The notes beneath the pieces were generated by a model. It searched no databases. It saw only the letters and a program-made list of their open reading frames with translations, and was not told the DNA's origin. Shown piece by piece: positions 14,518-22,045 of a stretch of 34,203 nt of DNA (the stretch's first letter is position 1; the number at the start of each line of letters is the position of its first letter). The stretch spans positions 1 to 34,203 of the forward strand of contig DATAOB010000028.1 of NCBI GenBank assembly GCA_036265935.1. Direction: 5' to 3'. This DNA comes from JAFASC01 sp036265935 (GTDB lineage: Bacteria > Pseudomonadota > Alphaproteobacteria > Rhizobiales > Beijerinckiaceae). The position numbers and the translations under genes are program-made.

Positions 14518-14889
14518 TTACCCTTCGCTCACGTAATTGCGGACGGTTTCGAGGAATTTGACGACGGAGATCGGCTTCGACAGATAGGCCTCGCAGCCGC
14601 CCTGCCGGATTTTTTCCTCATCGCCCTTCATGGCGAAGGCGGTGATCGCGACGATCGGGATCGACCGCAGCTCGTCGTCGTCCTTGAGCCACTGCGTCAC
14701 TTCGAGGCCGGAGACCTCCGGCAGCTGGATGTCCATCAGAATGAGATTCGGTCGGTGCCGGCGCGCGAGCTCGACGGCTTCGACCCCGCTGTTCGTCTGA
14801 ATCGTCGTGTAGCCATGCGCTTCCAACAAATCGTTGAAAAGCTTCATGTTGAGCTCGTTGTCCTCGACGATCAGCACGGTTTTAGGCAT
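14518..14889 (-). CDS. divK: Single-domain response regulator DivK
   Basis: 123 residues, a lone receiver domain: KTVLIVEDNELNMKLFNDLLEAHGY, phosphoacceptor Asp in NLILMDIQLPEVSGLEVT, switch Thr in AITAFAMKGDE, and Lys in AYLSKPISV. These match DivK, which relays phosphate between DivJ/PleC-type kinases and the CtrA pathway controlling polar differentiation and division. The ATG at 14889 is chosen because the conserved protein starts MPKTVL; the frame is open further upstream. It is intact although its usual partner pleD next door is broken. DUF3572 and dinB are divergent from it. Confidence 0.92.
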   Translation of the reverse strand: MPKTVLIVEDNELNMKLFNDLLEAHGYTTIQTNSGVEAVELARRHRPNLILMDIQLPEVSGLEVTQWLKDDDELRSIPIVAITAFAMKGDEEKIRQGGCEAYLSKPISVVKFLETVRNYVSEG

Positions 14890-15006
14890 TGCTACAACAT
14901 CGCTTCCGCAAGCCCGGCAGCGCGGCGCGTTCCACCCGGGAAGACCTCTTGCATCGCCATACCTCATCCTTAACCCCGAGACCTTGATGAAAGGGAAACT
15001 GCCCCG

Positions 15007-15336
15007 GTGATTCTGCGTCCTTCTTCCGCCACAGGGCTGGGGAAGCGCGCCCAGCGGAAATCGCTGACCCGCGAAGACGCCGAGGCGCTCGCTCTCGCTG
15101 CCCTGGCTTTCCTCGGGCGCGACGAGGAGCGAATCGGCCGCTTTCTCGGCCTATCCGGCCTCGATCCGAGTGGTTTGCGCAAGGCCGCGGCCGAGCCGGG
15201 ATTCTTGCCGGCCGTGCTCGATCATCTCGCCCAGGACGAGGCACTGCTGATCGCCTTCGCCACGGAGGAAGACATCGCGCCGGAGCGGGTTGGGGAAGCG
15301 CGCCATCTGCTCGCGCCGGAGGCAGATTTCGGCTGA
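15007..15336 (+). CDS. DUF3572 protein
   Basis: 109 residues from a GTG. The helical body (LTREDAEALALAALAFLGRDEERIGRFLGLSGLDPSGLRKAA, then PGFLPAVLDHLAQDEALLIAFA) is the DUF3572 pattern, a small uncharacterised alphaproteobacterial family usually found, as here, between divK and dinB. The N-terminal 15 residues may be extra, so a later start near residue 16 is possible. It is followed by dinB after 48 bases. Confidence 0.88.
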   Translation: MILRPSSATGLGKRAQRKSLTREDAEALALAALAFLGRDEERIGRFLGLSGLDPSGLRKAAAEPGFLPAVLDHLAQDEALLIAFATEEDIAPERVGEARHLLAPEADFG

Positions 15337-15384
15337 GAGTTTCGGCTATGCTCCGGTCCCGAGTCGCGGGAGCCGCCGCGCCGC

Positions 15385-16659
15385 ATGAATGCCGATCCCC
15401 TTTGCCGCGATTGCCTCATCGCCGGTCCGTCCCCCAACGGCCGCTGCGCGGCCTGCGGGTCGCCGCGGCTGCTCGTCCACCCGGAGCTTGGCACGCTTTC
15501 GATCGCCCATATCGATTGCGATGCGTTCTACGCCGCGATCGAGAAGCGCGACGATTCCAGCCTCGCCGATAAGCCGCTCATCGTCGGCGGCGGCAAACGC
15601 GGCGTCGTCGCCACCGCTTGCTACATTGCCCGCACTTACGGCGTGCATTCGGCAATGCCGATGTTCAAGGCGCTTGCCGCCTGCCCGAACGCGATCGTCA
15701 TCCGGCCGGATATGCAGAAATATGCGCGGGTCGGACGCGAAGTGCGCGCGCTTCTGTTCGAATTGACGCCGCTTGTCGAGCCGTTGTCGATCGACGAAGC
15801 CTTTGTCGATTTGACTGGAACGGATCGCCTGCACCGCGCCAGCGCCGCCGAGACGCTCACCCGTTTCGCATCCCGCGTCGAGCAGGAGATCGGGATCAGC
15901 GTGTCGATTGGACTGAGCTATTGCAAGTTTCTCGCAAAGATCGCCTCGGATTTCGATAAGCCGCGGGGCTTTTCCGTGCTGGGGCGGGCGGAGGCGAAGG
16001 CCTTTCTTGCCGACAAACCGGTGCGGCTGATCTGGGGCATCGGCAAAGTCGCGGAGACCCGGTTGGCGAAGGCGGGCTTTCGCACGATCGGCGATCTGCA
16101 GCGGCGCTCCGAAATCGAGGTGATGAAGTTGCTCGGCAATGAAGGCCGGCGGCTTTGGCGACTTGCGAACGGCATCGACGATCGCGGCGTAAACCCCGAG
16201 CGCGAGACGAAAGGCATTTCCGCCGAGACGACATTCGACGCAGATTACGCGGACGCGCAAACGCTGCGGCCGATCTTGTTCCGGCTTTGCGAAAGGGTGG
16301 CGAAGCGGCTGAAAGCTGCCGACCTCGCCGGGCGAAGCGTGACGCTCAAACTGAAATCGAGCGACTTCAGGCTGCGCACGCGCTCGCGCTCCGGCCTGCC
16401 GGCGACGCAGCTTGCCTCGCGTCTGTTCGACAACGCCGATGCGTTATTAAAGCCCGAACTCGACGGCACCCGCTACCGGCTGATCGGGATCGGCGCCGGC
16501 GATCTCGTCGATGCCGCAGAGGCCGATCACGGCGATCTCGCCGGCGATACCGCGATCGCGCGGGTGAAATCCCGCGAAGCCGCCGTCGATACGTTGCGTG
16601 AGAAATTCGGCGCGCAGGCGGTTGTGCGGGGATTAGCCCTTGGCGGAAAGGGCATTTGA
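15385..16659 (+). CDS. dinB: DNA polymerase IV (Y family)
   Basis: 424 residues. An N-terminal zinc-finger-like extension (C7xxC10...C21xxC24), typical of rhizobial DinB proteins, precedes the Y-family core. Catalytic acids: Asp44 in HIDCDAFYAAIE, and Asp137-Glu138 in LSIDEAF. The fingers (GVHSAMPMFKALA), thumb helix-hairpin-helix (IWGIGKVAETRLAKAGFRTIGDL) and little-finger domain (GRSVTLKLKSSDFRLRTRS) are all present. It carries out translesion synthesis and is error-prone. It normally ends with a clamp-binding motif; none is obvious in the tail AQAVVRGLALGGKGI. No SOS box is clear. Confidence 0.95.
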   Translation: MNADPLCRDCLIAGPSPNGRCAACGSPRLLVHPELGTLSIAHIDCDAFYAAIEKRDDSSLADKPLIVGGGKRGVVATACYIARTYGVHSAMPMFKALAACPNAIVIRPDMQKYARVGREVRALLFELTPLVEPLSIDEAFVDLTGTDRLHRASAAETLTRFASRVEQEIGISVSIGLSYCKFLAKIASDFDKPRGFSVLGRAEAKAFLADKPVRLIWGIGKVAETRLAKAGFRTIGDLQRRSEIEVMKLLGNEGRRLWRLANGIDDRGVNPERETKGISAETTFDADYADAQTLRPILFRLCERVAKRLKAADLAGRSVTLKLKSSDFRLRTRSRSGLPATQLASRLFDNADALLKPELDGTRYRLIGIGAGDLVDAAEADHGDLAGDTAIARVKSREAAVDTLREKFGAQAVVRGLALGGKGI

Positions 16660-16698
16660 GATCTCTGCGAGGATGCGCTCGTCTATAGGAGGAGTGAA

Positions 16699-17211
16699 AT
16701 GGACCCGATCGCAACGCGGCGCGAACTGATCGCAGCACCTCTATTCGCAGGAATCGCCGGCCTTGCCGCGCAAACCGCCTTTGCCAGGCCTCTCGACCCG
16801 GAGCAGACAATCATTAAGCCGCCGGAGGCCCTCGTCTGGACACCGAACCCGCGCTATCCCGAACGAAGCAGCGACACGTGCAACTTGACGGGCGCTCCGA
16901 CCAGCCCGGGACTCTATTACACGCTGATCCGCTGGTGGCCTGGCTTCATGAGCGCGCCGCACACCTACACATCGGATCGCTATTGCATGGTGCTCTCAGG
17001 CACGTGGTGGTGCAACAGTGGCGAGGATTTCGATCCGGCATCTTGCGTGCCGGTGAAGGCGGGCAGCTTTGTACGACGCGTCGCCGGCACGCCGCATTAT
17101 GATGGGATCATCCGCGATCACCATGAGCCGGCGGTCATTGCGATCTGCGGCATCGGCCCGGTGAATTACAAGCTTGTCGATCCCTCGCAGCCGGGTTTCA
17201 GACGCGTGTGA
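16699..17211 (+). CDS. Exported cupin-fold protein
   Basis: 170 residues; AGGAGG precedes the ATG. The N terminus (ATRRELIAAPLFAGIAGLAAQTAFAR) looks like an export signal with a twin arginine. The cupin core lies at about 70-155: PGFMSAPHTYTSDRYCMVLSGTWWCNSG, then VKAGSFVRRVAGTPHYDGI. The first cupin motif has only one clear His (PHTYTSDRY instead of HxH), so metal binding may differ from classical cupins. Single gene between dinB and a convergent reading frame. Substrate unknown. Confidence 0.8.
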   Translation: MDPIATRRELIAAPLFAGIAGLAAQTAFARPLDPEQTIIKPPEALVWTPNPRYPERSSDTCNLTGAPTSPGLYYTLIRWWPGFMSAPHTYTSDRYCMVLSGTWWCNSGEDFDPASCVPVKAGSFVRRVAGTPHYDGIIRDHHEPAVIAICGIGPVNYKLVDPSQPGFRRV

Positions 17212-17256
17212 CGGAAGATAGGCGGCGCCGGTCGCAATCACCGGCGCCGGTTGTCG

Positions 17257-17598
17257 TCAGCAATTGCAGTCGTTTCCGTATCCTCCTGCGTAGCCGTAGC
17301 CGGCGCGGAAGCGGTGTCCGAGTCCGTAGCCCCGGCCGAGGCCATAGCCATTTCCATAGCCGTATCCGCCAACACCGCCGAAGCTAGCGAAAATGCCGGT
17401 CGGGCCGTTTATCTGTCGCCAGACGGCATAGTCGTAGGCCCAGCGTGTGCGCATGTTGACGAGCCACTGCGCTTCGGCGCCGCGATTGAAGCCTGCGGTA
17501 TAGGCAGCGCTGTGCGAATAGCCATTGTGCGAATAGCCATTGTGCGAATAGGCGTTCTGCGAATAGCCATTGTCGGAATAGCGTAGGAATTTCGGCAA
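17257..17598 (-). CDS. Gly/Tyr/Asn-rich repeat protein, doubtful
   Basis: Open frame of 113 residues from a TTG, with no ribosome site and no signal peptide. Residues about 8-28 are a repeat of the type NGYSH encoded by the 15-bp repeats at 17516-17580; the middle (WLVNMRTRWAYDYAVWRQINGPTGIFASF) is ordinary sequence, and the end is Gly/Tyr-rich (GYGYGNGYGLGRGYGLG) finishing with DCNC. Similar GY-rich small secreted proteins occur in Hyphomicrobiales. The opposite strand is also open (17251-17586) because of the repeats. I favour the minus strand because the non-repetitive middle looks protein-like, but the start may lie at the Met in NMRTRW or the gene may be broken at its 5' end. Confidence 0.35.
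   Translation of the reverse strand: MPKFLRYSDNGYSQNAYSHNGYSHNGYSHSAAYTAGFNRGAEAQWLVNMRTRWAYDYAVWRQINGPTGIFASFGGVGGYGYGNGYGLGRGYGLGHRFRAGYGYAGGYGNDCNC
17516..17580. repeat. 15-bp tandem repeat, 4.3 copies
   Basis: Units start at 17516, 17531, 17546 and 17561, with a partial fifth at 17576. Units 1 and 2 are identical (GAATAGCCATTGTGC); unit 3 differs at three positions and unit 4 at two. The period is a multiple of three, so copy-number change would not shift the frame of the minus-strand ORF. It is not CRISPR-like: there are no spacers. Confidence 0.9.
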
Positions 17599-17616
17599 TC
17601 GTGGTTAAAAGCGCTA

Positions 17617-19038
17617 CTAGCCCCAGAACAGCAGCGCCCACGTCGCAACGCCAATCGCGATCGCCGCGCCGCAGGCTCCGACGGCCACCGCTTGGCGAAC
17701 GCGGCTTGCAACATGTGCGCCGGCAATCTGCCAGCACAATGCGCAGGACCAAAGCGCCGCGCCGGCGAGCAACGCGATGCGCAGCGGCGTGATGAATGCC
17801 AGCTCGAATCCTTCGGTTCGGAGCATTGTCACGGTGAGTGCCGAGAGGCCGAGGAACACGCCGCACCCGGCAATCGGCAACAGGCCTTGTGCCAGATGAT
17901 GGAACCGCGGCGAGCGCCACGGCCCGAGTGCACGCGTCGCAAGCGCGAGGCAGGCGGACGTGGTGAACCCGATCAGCAGCGCGACCGCGCTGATATAAGC
18001 GACAACTAGCACGCCATCGAGCGGCGTCAGCACGTCGTTATTGCCGGGATAATTGGTGAGCACGAACCACGGCAGATGCGCCGCGAGCGGCCACATCAAA
18101 TCGTGATCGACAAGCCAAGTGGCGATCGCCTGCTTTGTCGCAACGAAAAGATCGCTGCCGGTCCAGTGAAACGCGCCCGCGGCGACCCCCATGAGACCGA
18201 AGAGAATCAGCACGGTTTCCCAAGGCTTCGGATCGTTCTTGGCAACGCGCACGATCTCATCGTTCGGCGAGCGGCGCGATAGCGCAATCGCGCCGCGATA
18301 TCCGCTGCATTGGCCGCACATGTGACACATGCTCGAGCCCTGCATCGTCTTGATGGGCACGAGCGGCGGGCAATTCACCGGCCGCTGACGGAGCCCGCTG
18401 TGACGTGATGCTTCCCACGCCTCGTGATCGACACGGAAATGCAGCGGCGCGAGCTTTGTCAAGAGGCCGAAGACGCCGGTGACGGGGCACAAATAGCGGC
18501 ACCAGACGCGTTTGTTGCGGCCGTACAAATAGCCGATCACGATCGCCGCCGCGGTGGAGCCGCCGAGGATCATCAGAACCGGCGCCGGATATTGGTAAAC
18601 ACTGATCAGTTGACCGTAAATCGTCGTCATCGCAAAAGCGACGAACGGCCAGCCCTTCCATTTGATCCAGTGCGGCAGGGCATTGCCGCGGCCATGGCGG
18701 CTCGCAAACTGCGTCAGCATTCCTTCCGGACACAAAAGCCCGCACCAGGCGCGGCCGACGAGCACCATGCTTAGCAGAACGAACGGCCACCAAACGCCCC
18801 AAAAGATGAATTGCGCGAATAATGTCAGATCGTTCCAGACATGCGCCGCGCGCCCTGGCAGCGGCATCAGCGCGGGAACGGAGATCAGCACGAGATAGAC
18901 TGCAACGACCGCCCATTGCACGGCCTGAATGATGTCGCGGCCGCGTAGGAGCGCGTCGCCAGCGCGCGCGAGAAACACGTCGAGGCGCTGCCATCGCGCA
19001 CTCGGCGGTTGCGGCAGGATCGAGACCGTCTGCATCAC
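17617..19038 (-). CDS. ftrD: Polyferredoxin-type 4Fe-4S membrane protein (FtrD-like)
   Basis: 473 residues, from GTG 19038 or ATG 19035. NapH-type membrane ferredoxin with about ten membrane helices: a first Cys motif RAWCGLLCPEG, a second RVWCRYLCPVTG, and a cytoplasmic-type cluster CHMCGQCSGY. This matches FtrD of the FtrABCD ferrous iron uptake system described in Brucella and Bordetella, where it passes electrons between the cytoplasm or quinones and the periplasmic ferroxidase part. It lies 27 bases after ftrB, in the place where ftrC (the FTR1 permease) usually sits. The C-terminal quarter (after TNYPGNNDVLTPL) is also membrane-embedded, as in the family. Confidence 0.85.
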   Translation of the reverse strand: MMQTVSILPQPPSARWQRLDVFLARAGDALLRGRDIIQAVQWAVVAVYLVLISVPALMPLPGRAAHVWNDLTLFAQFIFWGVWWPFVLLSMVLVGRAWCGLLCPEGMLTQFASRHGRGNALPHWIKWKGWPFVAFAMTTIYGQLISVYQYPAPVLMILGGSTAAAIVIGYLYGRNKRVWCRYLCPVTGVFGLLTKLAPLHFRVDHEAWEASRHSGLRQRPVNCPPLVPIKTMQGSSMCHMCGQCSGYRGAIALSRRSPNDEIVRVAKNDPKPWETVLILFGLMGVAAGAFHWTGSDLFVATKQAIATWLVDHDLMWPLAAHLPWFVLTNYPGNNDVLTPLDGVLVVAYISAVALLIGFTTSACLALATRALGPWRSPRFHHLAQGLLPIAGCGVFLGLSALTVTMLRTEGFELAFITPLRIALLAGAALWSCALCWQIAGAHVASRVRQAVAVGACGAAIAIGVATWALLFWG

Positions 19039-19065
19039 CGCCGCCGCCTCGATGCCGCGTGCGTG

Positions 19066-19410
19066 CTATTTCGCGACAACAATGCCGCGCGCCTGCTGAT
19101 GAAAATCATCGAAAAATTTGTACTCGCCCGGATCGAGCGTGCGGATGATCAGGGACGATGTCGTGCCGGGCGCAAGCACCTTTTCTTTCTTTAGTTCGTT
19201 GCTCTCGAACTCGGCTGCCGTCTTGCCGCTGTTTTTAAGCTCCAGCCGAAAACGCGTCTTCGCCGGCACTTCGACGCGCGTCGGCGTGACCGTGCCGTCT
19301 TTGAACTCGATCGCGAACGTCGGCTCGTCGGCGGCGCGTGCCGGCTTTCCCGCCGCAAGCAGCGATGCCACTCCCACAATCAAGCAGGCGCAACGCGTAA
19401 ATTTCATCAT
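19066..19410 (-). CDS. ftrB: Periplasmic cupredoxin-like protein (FtrB-like)
   Basis: 114 residues. Signal peptide to about residue 26 (AGKPARA-A), then a cupredoxin-1-type domain: FAIEFKDGTVTPTRVEVPAKTRFRLELKNSG, then LAPGTTSSLIIRTLDPGEYKFFDDFHQQARGIVV. Its Cys is absent from the mature part, as in FtrB-type proteins, which are thought to oxidise or handle Fe(II) with copper. Its ATG overlaps the ftrA stop (TGATG), so the two are translationally coupled. ftrD follows after 27 bases. Confidence 0.82.
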   Translation of the reverse strand: MMKFTRCACLIVGVASLLAAGKPARAADEPTFAIEFKDGTVTPTRVEVPAKTRFRLELKNSGKTAAEFESNELKKEKVLAPGTTSSLIIRTLDPGEYKFFDDFHQQARGIVVAK

Positions 19411-19946
19411 CAGTACGCGCCTTTCTTGCCGGTGCCGGCGAAGGTGAATTCATAATCGACGCTGAACGGCTCGAACCATGGTCCGACGCCGGTCTCCTTG
19501 TCGACGTGACGGCCGAAATGCGCGTGCGGATTGGCGCTTGGCGGCTTAACGTTCAGCGTCAGCTTGTACTTGCCCGGCCCGTTCAGTTTGACATTGTCGC
19601 CGTAATGCGGCCCGTCATTGGCGACCATCGGCATGAAGCTGCCTTTCTGAGTCTCCTTCGAATCGAGCTTCGTCAGCTCGTAGCTGACGACGAGAAGCGG
19701 GATCCAATCGCCTTCGGCAAACCCGTTCTTGTTGTCCTTGGCGGCTTTGATGTCGGCCTCGAGATGCACGTCGGAGTCTTTCGCCGCGCGCATCACATCG
19801 GGAGGGTCCATCTCGATCGGTTGCAGATAAACGGCGGCGACTTCCATTCCGCCCTTCATCTGCGGTTTGCCGATCGGATATTCCTTCGCCGCGAGCGGGC
19901 TTGCGACGAGGGCAACTGCCGCGAGAGCCGGCACAATGAGCTTCAT
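19410..19946 (-). CDS. ftrA: P19/Tp34-family periplasmic iron-binding protein (FtrA-like)
   Basis: 178 residues from the ATG at 19946, chosen because a signal peptide starts there (MKLIVPALAAVALVASPLAA-K). The mature protein has the P19 metal-site features: KGGMEVAAVYLQPIEM, a Met/His pair in SFMPMVANDGPHYGDN, and His residues in NPHAHFGRHVD. P19 proteins bind copper and iron and feed a membrane permease of the FTR1 type. First gene of a minus-strand operon ftrA-ftrB-ftrD, 127 bases downstream of mntR, with an Irr-like palindrome at 20041-20057 upstream. No permease gene is present in the operon. Confidence 0.88.
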   Translation of the reverse strand: MKLIVPALAAVALVASPLAAKEYPIGKPQMKGGMEVAAVYLQPIEMDPPDVMRAAKDSDVHLEADIKAAKDNKNGFAEGDWIPLLVVSYELTKLDSKETQKGSFMPMVANDGPHYGDNVKLNGPGKYKLTLNVKPPSANPHAHFGRHVDKETGVGPWFEPFSVDYEFTFAGTGKKGAY

Positions 19947-20040
19947 GAGCGCCTCTGAATAGGAGATTGCGCGAGGCTTATAGCGTGCTTGCAAGAATTG
20001 GAAACGAAATTGCCGAAGGAGCGCATTAAATTGCACGTGG

Positions 20041-20057
20041 TTTGAAGTTATTCTAAA
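20041..20057 (-). promoter_or_regulatory. Degenerate Irr-box (ICE)-like palindrome upstream of ftrA
   Basis: On the minus strand, TTTAGAATAACTTCAAA. The left half-site TTTAGAA matches the iron-control element bound by Irr in rhizobia; the right half (TTCAAA) lacks one T of TTCTAAA. It lies about 95 bases upstream of the ftrA start. The match is imperfect, so this is a candidate only. Confidence 0.4.
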
Positions 20058-20073
20058 TCAAAGCTGCCCGCAC

Positions 20074-20523
20074 TCAGCCGCGATGCTTGGCACGCGTGAC
20101 GAATTTCTTGAAGGCTTCCAAGGTTTCCTCGCTGACGTGATGCTCGATACCCTCGGCATCGTGCCGTGCCGTGTGCGCGCTGACGCCAAGCGCCATGAGC
20201 AGACGCTCGACGACGCGGTGCTTCTCCCGCGCCTCGCGCGCCACCGCCTCGCCGGCGCGGGTGAGCAGGATGCCGCGATAAGGCCGCAGCATCACCAGGC
20301 CTTCCTCGGCGAGGCGCTTCAGCATTTTGGCGACGGTGGGCTGGGCGACCCCAAGCCGCGCCGCGACATCGACCTGCCGCGCCTCGCCGCCAGCGGCGAT
20401 GAGATCGGCGATAAGCTCCACGTAATCCGCCGCCAGCGCCGAGCGGCGCGCCGCCCGCGCGTGCTGGAAGCTCGAAGAATGCTCCTTCACTTCCAGGAGC
20501 GGCTGGCGGTCTTGGCCGATCAT
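20074..20523 (-). CDS. mntR: Manganese-responsive regulator MntR (DtxR family)
   Basis: 149 residues. A short N-terminal extension, then a winged helix-turn-helix (YVELIADLIAAGGEARQVDVAARLGVAQPTVAKMLKRLAEEGLVML), then the metal-binding and dimerisation helices, with the ligand-bearing EKHRVVERLL and GIEHHVSEETLEAF segments. It has no C-terminal SH3-like domain, as in MntR rather than DtxR/IdeR. It lies divergent from mntH with a 95-base shared regulatory region holding a palindrome at 20574-20585. It should repress mntH when Mn(II) is sufficient. GGGG precedes the ATG at 20523. Confidence 0.93.
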   Translation of the reverse strand: MIGQDRQPLLEVKEHSSSFQHARAARRSALAADYVELIADLIAAGGEARQVDVAARLGVAQPTVAKMLKRLAEEGLVMLRPYRGILLTRAGEAVAREAREKHRVVERLLMALGVSAHTARHDAEGIEHHVSEETLEAFKKFVTRAKHRG

Positions 20524-20573
20524 TTCGCCCCAAGAATAACGCTTGCGGCGAAGATTGCATAGGCTAATGATTA

Positions 20574-20585
20574 TAGCACATGCTA
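20574..20585. promoter_or_regulatory. MntR-box candidate between mntR and mntH
   Basis: TAGCA-ca-TGCTA, a perfect inverted repeat in the mntR-mntH intergenic region, 33 bases before the mntH start and 50 bases before mntR. It resembles the ATAGCA...GCTAT core of known MntR operators and is well placed to repress both genes. A second, weaker GGCTAA/TTAGCC element lies just to the left. Confidence 0.55.
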
Positions 20586-20618
20586 AATCTCTGCGGCGCC
20601 GGCCACGGGACCACGTGA

Positions 20619-21974
20619 ATGTCTGACCAGGCGGTCGAAGATCGGAGCCTCACGGGCCGCCGCTACGCCGGCGAGCAGCCGAGCCTCGGCCGGCTGAACG
20701 CCAGCGTCGGCGTGCCGAAATCCGGCCATTGGCTGCGCCGCCTCTTCGCCTTTGCCGGCCCCGGCTACCTGATCTCTGTCGGCTACATGGATCCCGGCAA
20801 TTGGGCGACCGACATTTCCGGCGGCTCGAAATTCGGCTACACGCTGCTTTTCGTCATCGCGCTGTCGAACGTGATGGCGATCGTCCTGCAGGCGCTTGCG
20901 GTGCGACTCGGCATCGCCACCGACCGTGATCTCGCGCAGGCCTGCCGCGCCCATTATTCCAAGCCGGTCAACATCGCGCTGTGGCTCGCCTGCGAGGCCG
21001 CGATCATCGCCTGCGACCTCGCCGAAGTGATCGGCACGGCAATCGCGCTCAATCTCTTGTTCCGCATCCCGCTGGCGCTTGGCGCGATCATAACCGCCGC
21101 CGACGCGTTCCTCGTCCTCTTCCTGATGCAGCGGGGCTTCCGTACGCTCGAAGCTTTCATCGCCGCGCTGCTCATCGTCATCTTCGCCTGTTTTGCCATC
21201 CAGATCGCACTGACCGCGCCGAGCGCGAAAGCCGTGCTCGGCGGCCTCTTTCCTTCGCCCGAAATAGTCACCAATCCGGCGGCGCTCTACGTGGCGATCG
21301 GCATCATCGGCGCGACGGTCATGCCGCATAATCTCTACCTGCACTCGGCGATCGTGCAGACGCGCGCCTATCCGCGCACCGAGCCTGGCCGCCGCTCCGC
21401 GATCCGCTGGGCGGTCGCCGATTCCACGCTCGCTCTCATGCTGGCGCTGTTCGTCAATGCGGCGATCCTGATCGTCGCAGCCGCCGTGTTTCACGCCAAT
21501 GGCCGCACCGACGTCGAGGAAATCGAGCAGGCCTATCAGCTGATCTCGCCGGTGCTCGGCGTCGGCTTTGCCTCGACGCTTTTCGCCGTCGCCCTGCTCG
21601 CCTCGGGCCTGAACTCGACGGTAACCGCGACGCTCGCCGGCCAAATCGTCATGGAAGGGTTCTTGCGCCTGCGGCTGCCCGACTGGGCCCGCCGGCTCGT
21701 CACCCGCGGCGTGGCGATCGTGCCGGTGGTCGTCGTCGCCGCCATGTATGGCGATGCCGGCACGGCGAAACTGCTGGTCCTGAGCCAGGTCATCCTGTCG
21801 ATGCAGCTGCCCTTTGCGGTGATCCCGCTGGTGCGCTTCGTCTCGGATCGTGGCCTGATGGGGCGCTTGGCGATCCCGCTTTGGCTCATCGTCCTCGCCT
21901 GGACGATCGCCGGCTTAATCGTGATCCTCAACGCCAAACTCCTGTTCGACGCGCTCGCAGGATCGTTGAGGTAG
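20619..21974 (+). CDS. mntH: NRAMP manganese transporter MntH
   Basis: 451 residues with eleven predicted helices. Key metal-site motifs are present: DPGN at 58-61 (MDPGNWATDISGG) and MPHN at 235-238 (TVMPHNLYLHSAIVQTR). It imports Mn(II), and possibly Fe(II), with protons. It is divergently transcribed from mntR, its expected regulator. The protein is full length; it ends 71 bases before the convergent cysS gene. Confidence 0.96.
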   Translation: MSDQAVEDRSLTGRRYAGEQPSLGRLNASVGVPKSGHWLRRLFAFAGPGYLISVGYMDPGNWATDISGGSKFGYTLLFVIALSNVMAIVLQALAVRLGIATDRDLAQACRAHYSKPVNIALWLACEAAIIACDLAEVIGTAIALNLLFRIPLALGAIITAADAFLVLFLMQRGFRTLEAFIAALLIVIFACFAIQIALTAPSAKAVLGGLFPSPEIVTNPAALYVAIGIIGATVMPHNLYLHSAIVQTRAYPRTEPGRRSAIRWAVADSTLALMLALFVNAAILIVAAAVFHANGRTDVEEIEQAYQLISPVLGVGFASTLFAVALLASGLNSTVTATLAGQIVMEGFLRLRLPDWARRLVTRGVAIVPVVVVAAMYGDAGTAKLLVLSQVILSMQLPFAVIPLVRFVSDRGLMGRLAIPLWLIVLAWTIAGLIVILNAKLLFDALAGSLR

Positions 21975-22045
21975 CCAGAAGCAACGGCCTGCAGGTCTTG
22001 CGGGTGGCAATTCCCACTCCCGATGATCCCATAGGCGGCGGCGCT

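Noticed and set aside
17516..17580. Short repeat cluster as a possible CRISPR
   Set aside because: The 15-bp units are contiguous with no spacers and sit in an open frame; this is a tandem repeat.
20583..21644. Long open frame antisense to mntH
   Set aside because: Low-complexity charged translation; the sense strand encodes a full NRAMP protein.
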